Made by a program: the position numbers and the translations under genes. Under the pieces are notes generated by a model that was given only the letters and a program-made list of their open reading frames with translations, searched no databases and was not told the origin of the DNA. Shown one piece after another: positions 1 through 8,094 of a stretch of DNA of 45,081 nucleotides. The stretch is from assembly GCA_030446765.1 (NCBI GenBank), contig JAUJMR010000016.1, forward strand, positions 9,883-54,963, in the 5' to 3' direction. Each line of letters starts with the position of its first letter. Within the stretch, counting starts at the first letter, position 1. Source of the stretch: Chloroflexia bacterium (GTDB taxonomy: Bacteria; Chloroflexota; Chloroflexia; Thermobaculales; Thermobaculaceae).

Positions 1-1
1 G

Positions 2-358
2 GGTGAGGTCGACAACGTGGTGATGTCCGGCCACGTCGACTACTGGGATGTCGGCCCGGCCGTCTTCTGGACCGTCGCGGATCTGCCGCAAGGCGCGCAG
101 ATCCATGTTCAGGGCGAGAACGGCGCGACTCACACCTTCGAGGTCGAGTGGGTGAAGACCTACGAAGTCGCCGGGCTGACGCCCGAGGTGATCAACGAGA
201 TCGTCGGGCCGACAGACTACCGCGCGATCGCCCTCATCTCCCGCGGCGGCGACTTCAACTACGACACCGGCGAGTATCTCTCGCGGACGATCATCCGGGG
301 GCGCCTCGTCGATGCGGAGGGCGTCACGTCCCGGCTGATTCGGCGATTGGGTTTCTGA
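2..358 (+). CDS. Sortase-like protein, C-terminal part (5' end outside window), catalytic Cys replaced
   Basis: The open frame enters from the window edge and ends at TGA. It contains the sortase His segment (SGHVDYWDVGPAVF) and the last strands of a sortase beta-barrel. In related sortases the catalytic segment reads TLITCGGEF; here the aligned stretch is ALISRGGDF, so the catalytic Cys (TGC/TGT) is Arg (CGC). The downstream conserved Arg (TIIRG) is still present. Sortases cleave and transpeptidate surface proteins, so without the Cys this copy should be inactive, a binding-only homologue, or a base error. Two decayed relatives lie in the window on 36082-36994 and 40846-41505. The family call is strong; the loss of activity is inference. 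Confidence 0.75.
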   Translation, partial: GEVDNVVMSGHVDYWDVGPAVFWTVADLPQGAQIHVQGENGATHTFEVEWVKTYEVAGLTPEVINEIVGPTDYRAIALISRGGDFNYDTGEYLSRTIIRGRLVDAEGVTSRLIRRLGF

Positions 359-432
359 GAGAGGTTTCCCGACGAAACGGTTGGGAATCATGGGGTGACA
401 GCCTTTCACACTCGCCTGCACCGCCTAAACGG

Positions 433-1119
433 TTACGAGGCTGCATCCTCGCTGGGCGACTCGCCCATGACCATCTCGGCGTAGGCGATGGCCTCCTCGG
501 TGGTCATCTGCTCGAGCACGACCGCGCGGACGATGCCGTCGTGGTCGATGAAGACGTGCGTCGGGAAGTTACGGATCTCCCACGTCACGGCGGTCTCGAA
601 CAGGTCGGGGAACGCCTGCGGGTCGGCGACGGCGGTGAGGTAGTTCGGATCGACCGTGATCGGGAAGGTGGCGCCGACCCGCTGGGCGTACGCCACGGAA
701 TCCCGGGGATCCTCCTTTATCGACGCGCCGATCATGATCAACCCTCGCGGTTCCAGCACTTCCCACGCGGCCTGCAGTTCCGGCATTTCCGCCCGGCAGG
801 GCGGGCACCAGCTGCCCCAGAAGTTGAGCCAGACCGGCTGCCCCTTCAGCTCGGAGAGCCGGAAGACCTCATTGTCCCCGGTCGCGTAGAGCGTCATGAA
901 CTCGGGCGCCGGCTCGCCGACCTTGGGCAGGAGGCTGCTGTTGACGCCGCCGTCGCCGAGCTGGCTCGCGCCTTGGGAGCGGGCGACCCAGACACCGGTG
1001 GCGATGACGAGGAGCGCGACAATCACCACGGTCACAATCTGCTGCAAGCGACTTTGCCCCGTGGCTTCTTCGCGGGTACCGGGCGGGGCGATCGCGGAAC
1101 TTGGGACAGGGCTACGCAT
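433..1119 (-). CDS. TlpA/ResA-like membrane-anchored thioredoxin
   Basis: A 228-residue protein with one membrane anchor (about residues 28-46) and an extracytoplasmic thioredoxin-fold domain. The active site WCPPC is at about residues 104-108, with a cis-Pro region near NFPTHVF. TlpA/ResA proteins reduce the apocytochrome c heme-binding cysteines outside the membrane. It is the last gene of the ccdA-resB-ccsB unit, which supports that role: CcdA would pass electrons to it. I chose ATG at 1119 rather than the upstream ATG at 1137, because GGAGGTG lies 9 bases before 1119 and the 1137 start would overlap that ribosome site. It begins 4 bases after the ccsB stop. A paralogue is at 7315-7956. 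Confidence 0.88.
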   Translation of the reverse strand: MRSPVPSSAIAPPGTREEATGQSRLQQIVTVVIVALLVIATGVWVARSQGASQLGDGGVNSSLLPKVGEPAPEFMTLYATGDNEVFRLSELKGQPVWLNFWGSWCPPCRAEMPELQAAWEVLEPRGLIMIGASIKEDPRDSVAYAQRVGATFPITVDPNYLTAVADPQAFPDLFETAVTWEIRNFPTHVFIDHDGIVRAVVLEQMTTEEAIAYAEMVMGESPSEDAAS

Positions 1120-1123
1120 GATG

Positions 1124-2026
1124 CTAGACACCTCCATAGGCGTGGAGACCGCCGAAGAAGTAGTTGCCGTAGTAGGTGAACATCACCGCGGCGAACCCGA
1201 AGAGCAGGATGGAAGCGCTGCGGGTGCCGCGCCAGCCGCGCAGCGTCCGCGTGTGCAGATAGACGGCATAGACCAGCCAGGTGAAGAGGGCCGCCGTCTC
1301 CTTGGGATCCCACGACCAGTAGACGCCCCAGGCGTCGTGCGCCCAGATCGAGCCGAGGATCAAGAGGAGCGACAGCAGCGGGAAGCCGATGCCGACCGCG
1401 CGGAAGGCAACGTCGTCGAGTACCTCCAGGCTCGGGAGCCAGCGGATGCTGCGCTTTTGCTTGATCAGGTAGAGCACAGCAGCGGCAAACGACAGGGCGA
1501 AGGCTGCGTAGGCGAAGATCCCCGAGGCGACGTGAATAGTCATGATCGGGCGGGCCTGCAGCGCCGGGATCAGCGGCGTGATTTCGCGAAGCTCAGCAGG
1601 CAGCGCCCAGATGTAGAGGGTCATCCCGAAGGCGATCGGCAACACGATCGCGCCGAGCTGCCGGATGTTGTACATGCGCTCGAACGCGATGTAGATGATC
1701 GAGATCGCCAGTACGAAGGTCAGGGAGAACTCGTACATGTTCGCCGTCGGCAGCCGCTCGGCCGCGATGGTGCGGAAGAGGACCGCCATGAAGGCGAACA
1801 TCGCGCCGAACCGCGTGAGCAGCGTACCGTACTGCCCCACACTGAGGCTGCCGGGTGCGAAATCGGCCGTGCTGCTGGTGACGGTGGTGCCGGCCGAGGT
1901 GGTCATCATGGCGCGCCGAACCTTCACCCGACCGACCGTGTAGGCGATGTAGCAAAGCGCCGCCGCCCCTAACGCCACCGAGGACGCCGCGAAACAATAG
2001 AAGGACAGTTTGACGAGTGTTTCCAT
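1124..2026 (-). CDS. ccsB: Cytochrome c biogenesis protein CcsB/ResC (heme handling)
   Basis: A roughly 300-residue polytopic membrane protein with the tryptophan-rich YWSWDPKE segment typical of the CcsA/CcsB/ResC family, flanked by conserved histidines (WAHDAWG, YLHTRTLRG). With ResB it exports or presents heme for covalent attachment to cytochrome c (system II). ATG at 2026 is preferred because GGAGAG stands just upstream; a TTG at 2047 would also be in frame. It follows resB (62-base gap) and is followed at once by the TlpA-like gene. A diverged but intact paralogue is at 43587-44504, so the organism has at least two CcsB proteins. Confidence 0.92.
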   Translation of the reverse strand: METLVKLSFYCFAASSVALGAAALCYIAYTVGRVKVRRAMMTTSAGTTVTSSTADFAPGSLSVGQYGTLLTRFGAMFAFMAVLFRTIAAERLPTANMYEFSLTFVLAISIIYIAFERMYNIRQLGAIVLPIAFGMTLYIWALPAELREITPLIPALQARPIMTIHVASGIFAYAAFALSFAAAVLYLIKQKRSIRWLPSLEVLDDVAFRAVGIGFPLLSLLLILGSIWAHDAWGVYWSWDPKETAALFTWLVYAVYLHTRTLRGWRGTRSASILLFGFAAVMFTYYGNYFFGGLHAYGGV

Positions 2027-2089
2027 ATCTGCTCTCCGATCCCGCAACAGCCACGGTCCCGTGGGTGTTGTATATCCTCTGTTCCCGTT

Positions 2090-3577
2090 CTATCGGGTGT
2101 GAGTAGATGGTGCGGCGCCTGCATCCCCATCGTGCCAGTTGCCCTCGTGATCAGGCCGCTTCACCGTCGCCCTGGTGTCGAGCTGCGTCTCGGCCTTCTC
2201 GACGAGGTCGAAAAACTCCCGCTTGCCGCCCCAGTCACGCTTCGCGAGCGGAGTCATGATCAGCGTGCCGCCTTGGGTGGACTCCTGGATGACGCCGCGG
2301 ATGCGTCGCAGCGGGAAGTAGAAGGTGACCGAGAGACCACCGACCAGCAGCACGGACGCGATCAGGAAGATGGGGATGCCGGGGTTGTAGGCGACCTGCA
2401 GCACCGTGAAGCGGGACTCCCGCTCGAACGTCACCGTCAGGTCGCCGACCTCGGCGGGTACCCCTTGATCGAACACGGCCGCCTCCGCGTCAGCGCCGTT
2501 CATCCCCTGGCTCAAGGGCGAGACCTGCACCCACACCTGCCCGTATTCGAGCTGGAGGGTGTCGAGGTCGGGCCGGTTGGCACGGTCGCTGTCCGGCCCG
2601 ACGACGGCGATCTGGACGCCCTGCGCGGGCAGGCGGATCAGGCCGGCGGGGGCGTCCGGATTCTCCCGCAGGGTGAAGAACCCCATCTCCAGCGGCCCGG
2701 CGTAGAGCTCGTTCCCGATGGCGTCCCGGACGAGCATATCGGCCGAGATCCCGAAGCTCCCCTGGTAGAAGGTGGCGACCCCGGCGCTGATCGGGTTGTT
2801 GACCGTGATCGCACCCGACTTCACCTGCTCGCCGTCGTCGTAGATGACGACATCGCTTCGGTACTCCGCTGCGTCACCGGTCGGAACGTAGGTGTCCCGG
2901 AAGCGGACCAGCTCCACGCTCAGATCGGTGCCGTGACCGACCGGCCGGGTCTCCCCCTCGGCGACGGCGAAGTCGACATCGCGGAAGCCGAATACGGAGG
3001 CGACGATACCGCCGACGAGCAGCAGGATGAGGGCGAGGTGGAAAGGGAAGGTGCCCAGCTTCGACCAACGGTTCTTGTCAGCATAGAAGTGCACCTGATC
3101 GCCCACCCGTTCCGTGAAGAAGCGGTACCGCCTGTCAGCGAGGACCGACTGGATGCTTGCTTCAAGCTCCGCGGCGGTGCCGCCAGTCGCGAACCGGGCG
3201 TTCACCTCGGCCCGGTTGATATAGCCGGGCGACGTGCCAACCCGCGGGGTGCTGATCGTCTGCCAGATGCCCGGCACGCGGTTCAACGTACAGACCGCGA
3301 TCGCCACGGCGAGCAGGGCAAGCGTGACCGCGAAGACCGGACTGCCGAAGACGTCCCAGGCGTACCAGCGATCGACCAGCGGCTGGAGCACCGGGGCGGC
3401 GTTCGCCATCCATTGGGGAACGTCGCTGCCGCGCAGCGTGCCGATCAGGACGAGGAGCGCGAGGAAGCTGATCTCATAGACCGCGGCGCGCACGGAACAG
3501 AAAAAGCGCCAGACGCGGTCGACGACGTCGAGCGGTGAGCGGGACGGTCTGCCGGCTGTCGTGGTGATCTCTGCCAT
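2090..3577 (-). CDS. resB: Cytochrome c biogenesis protein ResB/Ccs1
   Basis: A 495-residue protein. The N-terminal part has the ResB start pattern (DRVWRFFCSVRAAVYEI, then a hydrophobic helix with LIGT), with further membrane helices near residues 80-100 and 170-190. A large extracytoplasmic domain follows, then a final helix (about residues 400-425) and a cytoplasmic tail. ResB/Ccs1 partners CcsB in system II heme attachment. It lies between ccdA (66 bases upstream) and ccsB, all on the minus strand, consistent with one operon ordered ccdA-resB-ccsB-tlpA. The start at 3577 has no strong ribosome site, so it is somewhat uncertain. Confidence 0.9.
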   Translation of the reverse strand: MAEITTTAGRPSRSPLDVVDRVWRFFCSVRAAVYEISFLALLVLIGTLRGSDVPQWMANAAPVLQPLVDRWYAWDVFGSPVFAVTLALLAVAIAVCTLNRVPGIWQTISTPRVGTSPGYINRAEVNARFATGGTAAELEASIQSVLADRRYRFFTERVGDQVHFYADKNRWSKLGTFPFHLALILLLVGGIVASVFGFRDVDFAVAEGETRPVGHGTDLSVELVRFRDTYVPTGDAAEYRSDVVIYDDGEQVKSGAITVNNPISAGVATFYQGSFGISADMLVRDAIGNELYAGPLEMGFFTLRENPDAPAGLIRLPAQGVQIAVVGPDSDRANRPDLDTLQLEYGQVWVQVSPLSQGMNGADAEAAVFDQGVPAEVGDLTVTFERESRFTVLQVAYNPGIPIFLIASVLLVGGLSVTFYFPLRRIRGVIQESTQGGTLIMTPLAKRDWGGKREFFDLVEKAETQLDTRATVKRPDHEGNWHDGDAGAAPSTHTR

Positions 3578-3643
3578 GGAGCGAAGTATCCAGTCCTAAG
3601 GAGATAGGGCCCGAACCGGGACCGTGCCGGACCAGGGTGATGC

Positions 3644-4390
3644 CTAGATCTCAGGCTCGTAGGGAAGCCACGGGGCCACCCTGACGATCTCGGTGAAGAG
3701 CTGCTCGAAGATGCCGAGCACCATGATCACGCCGACGCCGATCATGACGGCACCGCTGATGGTGGTGACCATGGCCATCCGCCGGTTGAGCGAGCGGAGC
3801 AGCGTCGGGACGGTGCCGAAGGCGAAGGCGATCAGCAGGAACGGGATCGCCATCCCCAGCGAGTAGACGGTCAGGAGCCACGTCGCCTGCTCAATGCTGC
3901 CCTGGCCGGCGGCCATCGTCAGAATCGCGCCGAGGATCGGTCCCACACACGGGGACCACCCTGCTCCGAAGGAGATGCCGACCAGGAACGACGACGGGAG
4001 CGATCCCTGCGCACCGGTGGAGACGTCTGCTCGTCGCGTCTGGTTGAACCCCGGCACGGAGATCCAGCCGAGCTGGTGCAGGCCAAGCACGACGAGCAGC
4101 ACACCGCCGATCCGGACCACCCAGAACCGGTTCTGCGAGACGAAGTCCAGCGATCCCGCGAAGGAGCCGGCAGCACCCAGCGCGGCTCCGAGCGCGACGA
4201 AGACCAGCGAGAAGCCGGCCACGTACGCGACGGCGTGCCGGAGCATGACACTCCGTGCCCGGACGCCGGTCTGCCCCGCCGAACTGCTTGTGACGTGGGC
4301 CAAAAAGATCGGGATCAGCGGCAGACAGCAGGGGGAGGTGATGGAAAAGACGCCGGCGATGAACGCCGCAAGCAATGTCACTTCCGTCAT
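3644..4390 (-). CDS. ccdA: Cytochrome c biogenesis protein CcdA (DsbD-type electron carrier)
   Basis: A 248-residue protein with six predicted membrane helices and the two Cys segments of the CcdA/DsbD core: SITSPCCLPLIP near the N terminus and WSPCVGPILGAIL in the middle. CcdA moves reducing equivalents from cytoplasmic thioredoxin to extracytoplasmic thioredoxins such as the TlpA-like protein at 433-1119. The start ATG 4390 has GGAGAGG 7-8 bases upstream. The intergenic space to the divergent propeller gene carries an inverted repeat (4476-4497) shared with other promoters in the window. A second, frameshifted CcdA-like gene lies at 11407-12389. Confidence 0.92.
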   Translation of the reverse strand: MTEVTLLAAFIAGVFSITSPCCLPLIPIFLAHVTSSSAGQTGVRARSVMLRHAVAYVAGFSLVFVALGAALGAAGSFAGSLDFVSQNRFWVVRIGGVLLVVLGLHQLGWISVPGFNQTRRADVSTGAQGSLPSSFLVGISFGAGWSPCVGPILGAILTMAAGQGSIEQATWLLTVYSLGMAIPFLLIAFAFGTVPTLLRSLNRRMAMVTTISGAVMIGVGVIMVLGIFEQLFTEIVRVAPWLPYEPEI

Positions 4391-4475
4391 CCCGTAATCC
4401 TCTCCACAGCAGCGTTCCTGACCGGCGTAGCTCCACGCCGTCGATCACTGGCCACGATTGCGCGCGCCACACTAT

Positions 4476-4497
4476 ATCCTTACTTGATGTAAGATAC
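4476..4497. promoter_or_regulatory. Inverted-repeat operator, copy 1 (CTTAC-N5-GTAAG type)
   Basis: CCTTACTTGATGTAAGATAC holds TTAC and GTAA arms separated by five bases. It lies between the divergent ccdA (minus) and propeller-blaI-M56 (plus) genes. The same arrangement recurs at 6979-7000, 8896-8917 and 33809-33830. I could not place a convincing -35 here, so which of the two promoters it blocks is open. It may serve both. Confidence 0.7.
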
Positions 4498-4544
4498 AAA
4501 AACAAGGAAGCGTAGCCGGGTTTTATCTTGTCTCAGGGAGCATC

Positions 4545-5525
4545 ATGGCGAGGGCACGACAGCAACGAACACGTGGTAACAGAAAGCAAGCCTTCAGTCG
4601 GGCCCAGCAGGCGAGGTCACGGACGGCCCGTCGCTCCAACCCTCGGTGGCCTGCCTGGAGCGTTCCCCTCATCATCATCGCCGCGCTGGTTGCCGTCGGC
4701 CTCACGACCTGGTGGGCGACGTCCGCGACGACGGGTACCGACGAGACCACCGCCGGCAGCGTGGAACCGATCGCGACGCTCGACACGCCAGACTTCCACT
4801 CCCTCCTCGTCGACCCGCAGGATCCGGAGCACCTGCTCTTCGGTAGCCACAGCGGGATTCGGGAGAGCCATGACGGGGGCGTCACCTGGGAGGAGGGCAC
4901 GCTGCGCAATGCCGATGCGATGCAGCTGAGCGCCAGCCTCAAGGCGCCGCAGACGATCTACACCACGGGCCACGACGTCCTCCAGGTTAGCCACGACGGC
5001 GGGCAGACGTGGCAGCCGCTGGAGCACAACCTGCCGGGCACCGACATCCATGGCTTTGCCCAGGACCAGGGCGACCCCCAGCGGCTCTTCGCCTTCGTCG
5101 TCGGTGCGGGCGTCCTGACATCCGCAGATGGGGGGACCACGTGGGAGCCGCTGCCTACCCAGCCCCCGGGCGGTGGGATGCACGTCGCGCTCGCCGCTGC
5201 TCAGGGGTCGCTCTACGCGGCGACCGACGCGGGTCTCGTGGTGAGCCGCTATGGGGGCCAGTCCTGGGACGCCTTGGAATCCCAGCCGGCCGGCCAGATC
5301 ATCAGCCTGGCCATTCCCGCGAGCGATCCCCAGACGCTCTACGTTGGTACCCCGAGCGGGCTCGCCAAGAGCACGGATGGTGGTGCAAGCTGGATACATC
5401 TCGGACCGGCAGGGGTGCCAGTCCTGGCAGTCGCCACGACACCAGCGGACCCCGACCGAGTCTTCGTGCTCAGTAATGCTGGCGGCATCTACCGCAGCAG
5501 TGATGGTGGCGAAACGTGGCAGTAG
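4545..5525 (+). CDS. Membrane-anchored Asp-box (BNR) beta-propeller protein
   Basis: A 326-residue protein. A very basic N terminus (about 40 residues rich in Arg/Gln) is followed by one hydrophobic helix (about 43-62), then an extracytoplasmic region with six Asp-box repeats of the form S-x-D-G-G-x-T-W (SHDGGVTW, SHDGGQTW, SADGGTTW, a degenerate SRYGGQSW, STDGGASW, SSDGGETW). Such repeats form beta-propellers of the sialidase/sortilin/YCF48 kind. No enzyme residues can be assigned, so a binding or assembly role is more likely than catalysis. ATG 4545 has GGGAG upstream. It is the first gene of a unit with the BlaI-type regulator 10 bases downstream, and faces ccdA across a shared operator. 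Confidence 0.8.
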   Translation: MARARQQRTRGNRKQAFSRAQQARSRTARRSNPRWPAWSVPLIIIAALVAVGLTTWWATSATTGTDETTAGSVEPIATLDTPDFHSLLVDPQDPEHLLFGSHSGIRESHDGGVTWEEGTLRNADAMQLSASLKAPQTIYTTGHDVLQVSHDGGQTWQPLEHNLPGTDIHGFAQDQGDPQRLFAFVVGAGVLTSADGGTTWEPLPTQPPGGGMHVALAAAQGSLYAATDAGLVVSRYGGQSWDALESQPAGQIISLAIPASDPQTLYVGTPSGLAKSTDGGASWIHLGPAGVPVLAVATTPADPDRVFVLSNAGGIYRSSDGGETWQ

Positions 5526-5535
5526 GTAGGGCGTG

Positions 5536-5961
5536 ATGAAGGATTCGAGCGTGAACATCCATCGGTACAAACTGAACGGGAGCGGCCTGACCCGCGTGCT
5601 GGGCGAGCTGGAGGCGAAGATCATGGAGGCCGTCTGGGCGCTCGGGGCACCGACCGGGAAGCAGATCTGCGAGACACTCGGAGACGATGCCCACTACAAG
5701 ACCGTCCTCACCGTCGCCAACAGGCTTGTGGAGAAGGGGCTGCTCGTGCGTGAGGCTACAGGATCACGCGCATTTCGCTACCGGGCGGCTGAGAGCCGGG
5801 AGGCGTTTCTCGACCGTATTGCCGAGAGTGTGGCTGGCGGGCTGGTGGCGGACTTTGGTCAGCACGGGCTGGCCCAGCTGGTTCGCGCGGCCGAGACGTT
5901 CGACCCGGCCTACCTCGACGAGCTGGAGCGCCTCCTGCGCGAGCGAAAGGAGACAGCATAA
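5536..5961 (+). CDS. BlaI/MecI/CopY-family transcriptional repressor
   Basis: About 141 residues. The winged-helix N-terminal domain has the family signature (LGELEAKIMEAVW, then HYKTVLTVANRLVEKGLL, with a wing containing FRYR) and a C-terminal dimerisation helix region. BlaI-type repressors bind inverted repeats over promoters and are removed by a partner M56 protease. The next gene (stop/start overlap at 5961) is exactly such a protease. ATG 5536 directly follows an in-frame GTG at 5533; ATG is preferred. The nearby CTTAC-N5-GTAAG repeats at four promoters are its likely targets (inference). A second member is at 40223-40651. Confidence 0.9.
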   Translation: MKDSSVNIHRYKLNGSGLTRVLGELEAKIMEAVWALGAPTGKQICETLGDDAHYKTVLTVANRLVEKGLLVREATGSRAFRYRAAESREAFLDRIAESVAGGLVADFGQHGLAQLVRAAETFDPAYLDELERLLRERKETA

Positions 5962-6872
5962 TGCCGCGGGACACGCCGAAAGGGGGCTGGCACCGTCATC
6001 TCGCTCTGGTCCCTGCCATAGCGGTCGGATTGGCAATCGCGCTGCTTGCGGCCTATCCCGCGCCGCTCCTGCCGCTGGCTCGCGCCTACCAGGCCCTGTG
6101 CGAGCGGTATCCAATCCTCACCCAGCTCACCTTCCACGCGCCACCGACGCTACTTGTCCTCCTTGGGGGTCTCGTCGGTCTCGGGATCGTCGCCGGCGTC
6201 GGCGCCGGATCGATCGCCCTCTGGCAGACCCATCGTTTCAACCAGCGGGTACGACGCAGTGCGGTCGCCCCGCCAGCACGGCTGGGCCGGGCGGCGGCCC
6301 AGCTAGGGATCACCGGTCGCCTCAGCTACCTCCCCTGGGCACACCCGGCGGCCTGCTGCTACGGCTTCACGCGGCCGGACATCGCTGTCACGGCGGGCTT
6401 TGTGACGCGACTGGACGACGAACAGCTCATCGCCGTGCTCGCCCACGAGCGCCAGCACCTGCGTCGTCGCGACCCCCTGCGCTATCTCGCCCTCTACGCA
6501 CTGAGCGCCGCGACCTTCATGTTTCCGGTGGCGGCCGCGCTCCGGCGGCGGCGAGAGACGCGCATCGAACTGGCTGCTGACCGCGCGGCCCTTGCCGTTG
6601 CGCCCCGCAGGGCGCTGGCGGGCGCGCTGTTGGTTGCGCTCAAGGCCCCTCGGATACCGGTACCGGGCGCGGCTGGCCTGACGCCCACGGAAGCGCGCAT
6701 CGCCCACCTCAGTGGACGAGCCGTCATGCCGGATGTCCCGACTCGGCAGGTGGTCGCCAGTCTGGGGCTGGCCGTGGCGATCATGGGGGCGGTGACCCGT
6801 CTCACGGTGTCCGCAGCCTCCGCCGCACGCGCGGTGGAGACGATCTGCGAGTTCTGCACGCACGTCGTCTGA
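5961..6872 (+). CDS. M56-family membrane zinc metalloprotease (BlaR1/MecR1-like protease part)
   Basis: A 303-residue protein with membrane helices near residues 13-32, 60-85 and 170-185 and near the C terminus. The zinc-protease motif HERQH is at about residues 162-166, followed by LRRRDP as in M56 enzymes. The start overlaps the BlaI stop by one base (taATG), so the two are translationally coupled. In beta-lactam systems BlaR1 carries an extra C-terminal penicillin-sensing domain; this protein ends soon after the last helix and has none. Its signal is therefore unknown, and copper or thiol stress is a reasonable guess from the neighbours. Cys residues (ACCYGF near 131-133, CEFC at the end) could take part in sensing. 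Confidence 0.87.
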   Translation: MPRDTPKGGWHRHLALVPAIAVGLAIALLAAYPAPLLPLARAYQALCERYPILTQLTFHAPPTLLVLLGGLVGLGIVAGVGAGSIALWQTHRFNQRVRRSAVAPPARLGRAAAQLGITGRLSYLPWAHPAACCYGFTRPDIAVTAGFVTRLDDEQLIAVLAHERQHLRRRDPLRYLALYALSAATFMFPVAAALRRRRETRIELAADRAALAVAPRRALAGALLVALKAPRIPVPGAAGLTPTEARIAHLSGRAVMPDVPTRQVVASLGLAVAIMGAVTRLTVSAASAARAVETICEFCTHVV

Positions 6873-6954
6873 CGCGATGCGGTTCGAGCCGTTTTCTGGG
6901 GATCAAGGCGTCCGCGCATGACGATCGTGTTTAAAGTCGATCGGCGGTCCAGTC

Positions 6955-7000
6955 TTGGCAAAACCAGCCCGCGTGCTGTATCTTACACATCGTAAGTATT
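6955..7000 (+). promoter_or_regulatory. Promoter with operator copy 2 over the -10
   Basis: A -35 element TTGGCA (6955-6960), 18-base spacer and -10 TATCTT (6979-6984). The -10 is the left arm of the inverted repeat TCTTAC-ACATC-GTAAG (6981-6995). It drives the small membrane protein, TlpA-like and SCO1 genes. Repressor binding here would cover the -10. Confidence 0.75.
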
Positions 7001-7028
7001 AGGGATGATTCTGAGGGAGGGATCGACC

Positions 7029-7337
7029 ATGGAGTTTACCCTGGCGGCGTTGCCGTATCTGTTCTTCCTGGCCTGTCCGCTGATGATGGTCTTCTGCGTT
7101 GTTGGCATGCGGAAGGCGGGGTGCAGCTCATCGTCCGCAACCGCCCAGGACACCTCGGGACAGCCCCGGGAGGCGCGGGTTGTGGCGCTGGAGGGACAGC
7201 TCGCCATGATCCACGCGGAACTCCAGGCGTTACGGGCGGAGGACGCGAGCACAACTGCCGGGTTAAGCGCGGGCGTGGGCTCGCTTCGTACCGACCGGCA
7301 TCCCGAGGTGGACCATGCCGCACGGCAGCTCGCCTGA
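7029..7337 (+). CDS. Small membrane protein with CPLMM motif and C-terminal coiled coil
   Basis: A 102-residue protein: a hydrophobic N terminus (FTLAALPYLFFLACPLMMVF) with a short basic GMRKAG end, then a polar stretch and a heptad-like helix (RVVALEGQLAMIHAELQALRAED). Small proteins with a CPLM(M/H) helix often occur in metal-resistance clusters; function is not known. ATG 7029 is chosen over the upstream ATG 7005 because GGGAGGG lies 8-13 bases before it. The end overlaps the next gene by 23 bases. A broken relative with the same operator-plus-small-gene layout is at 33830-33979. Confidence 0.72.
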   Translation: MEFTLAALPYLFFLACPLMMVFCVVGMRKAGCSSSSATAQDTSGQPREARVVALEGQLAMIHAELQALRAEDASTTAGLSAGVGSLRTDRHPEVDHAARQLA

Positions 7338-7956
7338 CGACCGTGCCGCCGATGAGGACGCTGGCCAGCTGCAGGAACCGTCGCGCTTTCTCGCCGCCGT
7401 CACGGCTGGCATTGTTGCGCTCGTCGTTGTCGCGTCAGCTTGGTATGTCGTTGAGGGCCAGGGGGTTGACCAGATCGGTCAATCCCGTCCGAGCACGGCC
7501 GCCCTCCCACAGGTCGGCCAGCTCGCTCCTGACATCGAAGTGACGGTTATCGACGAGTACGGGGAACCGCGGGACCGCGTGCGCCTCTCGGACTTTGCGG
7601 GCCGGCCGATCTGGCTCAACTTCTGGGGCTCGTGGTGCCCGCCGTGCCGAGAGGAGATGCCGGAAATCCAGGCGGCCTACGGGGAGGAGCTGGCCCCGCG
7701 AGGACTGGTGTGGCTTGCCGTCTCCCTGGATGAACCGGCCGAGGACGCGGCGGCCTTCGCCGCGCGCCACAATACGACCTTCACGATCGCCTCCGATCCG
7801 CATCGCGCCGATATTGGGACATTGTACCCGATCGCCTACTTTCCGACCCATATTCTGATCGACGCGCAGGGGATCGTCCGCGACGTCGTCATTGCCCAAT
7901 TGGACCAAGCGGAGATCGTCACACGAGCCGAGCAGATCTTGGTGCCGTCACCGTGA
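7315..7956 (+). CDS. TlpA/ResA-like membrane-anchored thioredoxin, second copy
   Basis: A 213-residue protein with a single anchor helix (about 26-44) and a thioredoxin-fold domain, WCPPC at about 107-111, and YFPTHILID around the cis-Pro. It is related to the protein on 433-1119 (shared QPSTAALPQVG-type linker and VWLNFWGSWCPPC-like core). Likely roles are reduction of apocytochrome c or of copper-site cysteines, since SCO1 follows. GAGGTGG precedes ATG 7315. The last ten codons including the stop are duplicated in tandem just downstream (7925-7984), so the encoded end is unaffected. Confidence 0.87.
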   Translation: MPHGSSPDDRAADEDAGQLQEPSRFLAAVTAGIVALVVVASAWYVVEGQGVDQIGQSRPSTAALPQVGQLAPDIEVTVIDEYGEPRDRVRLSDFAGRPIWLNFWGSWCPPCREEMPEIQAAYGEELAPRGLVWLAVSLDEPAEDAAAFAARHNTTFTIASDPHRADIGTLYPIAYFPTHILIDAQGIVRDVVIAQLDQAEIVTRAEQILVPSP

Positions 7957-7984
7957 GCTGAGCAGATCTTGGTGCCGTCACCGT
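7925..7984 (+). repeat. 30-bp tandem duplication of a gene end
   Basis: Two consecutive 30-base units (7925-7954 and 7955-7984) differ by one base (gagccg versus gagctg). Each contains the last codons and TGA stop of the TlpA-like gene (EQILVPSP*). The second unit is in the same frame but lies after the first stop, so it is untranslated spacer. Confidence 0.9.
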
Positions 7985-8094
7985 GAGCCGCGCCGATGCG
8001 GCGGTGTCGGCACGTTTGCGCTGTTCGGAAGCGAGCGGTCAGGATCCGTCCCCACGCACGCATCAGCCTCGGCATCTGCCAAGGAGAGACGACA

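Noticed and set aside
2099-3538. Long plus-strand open frames opposite resB, and similar ones opposite nuoM, nuoL, copA and the VKOR gene
   Set aside because: They are antisense to well-supported genes, have Arg/Gly/Asp/Gln-rich shadow composition and no ribosome sites.
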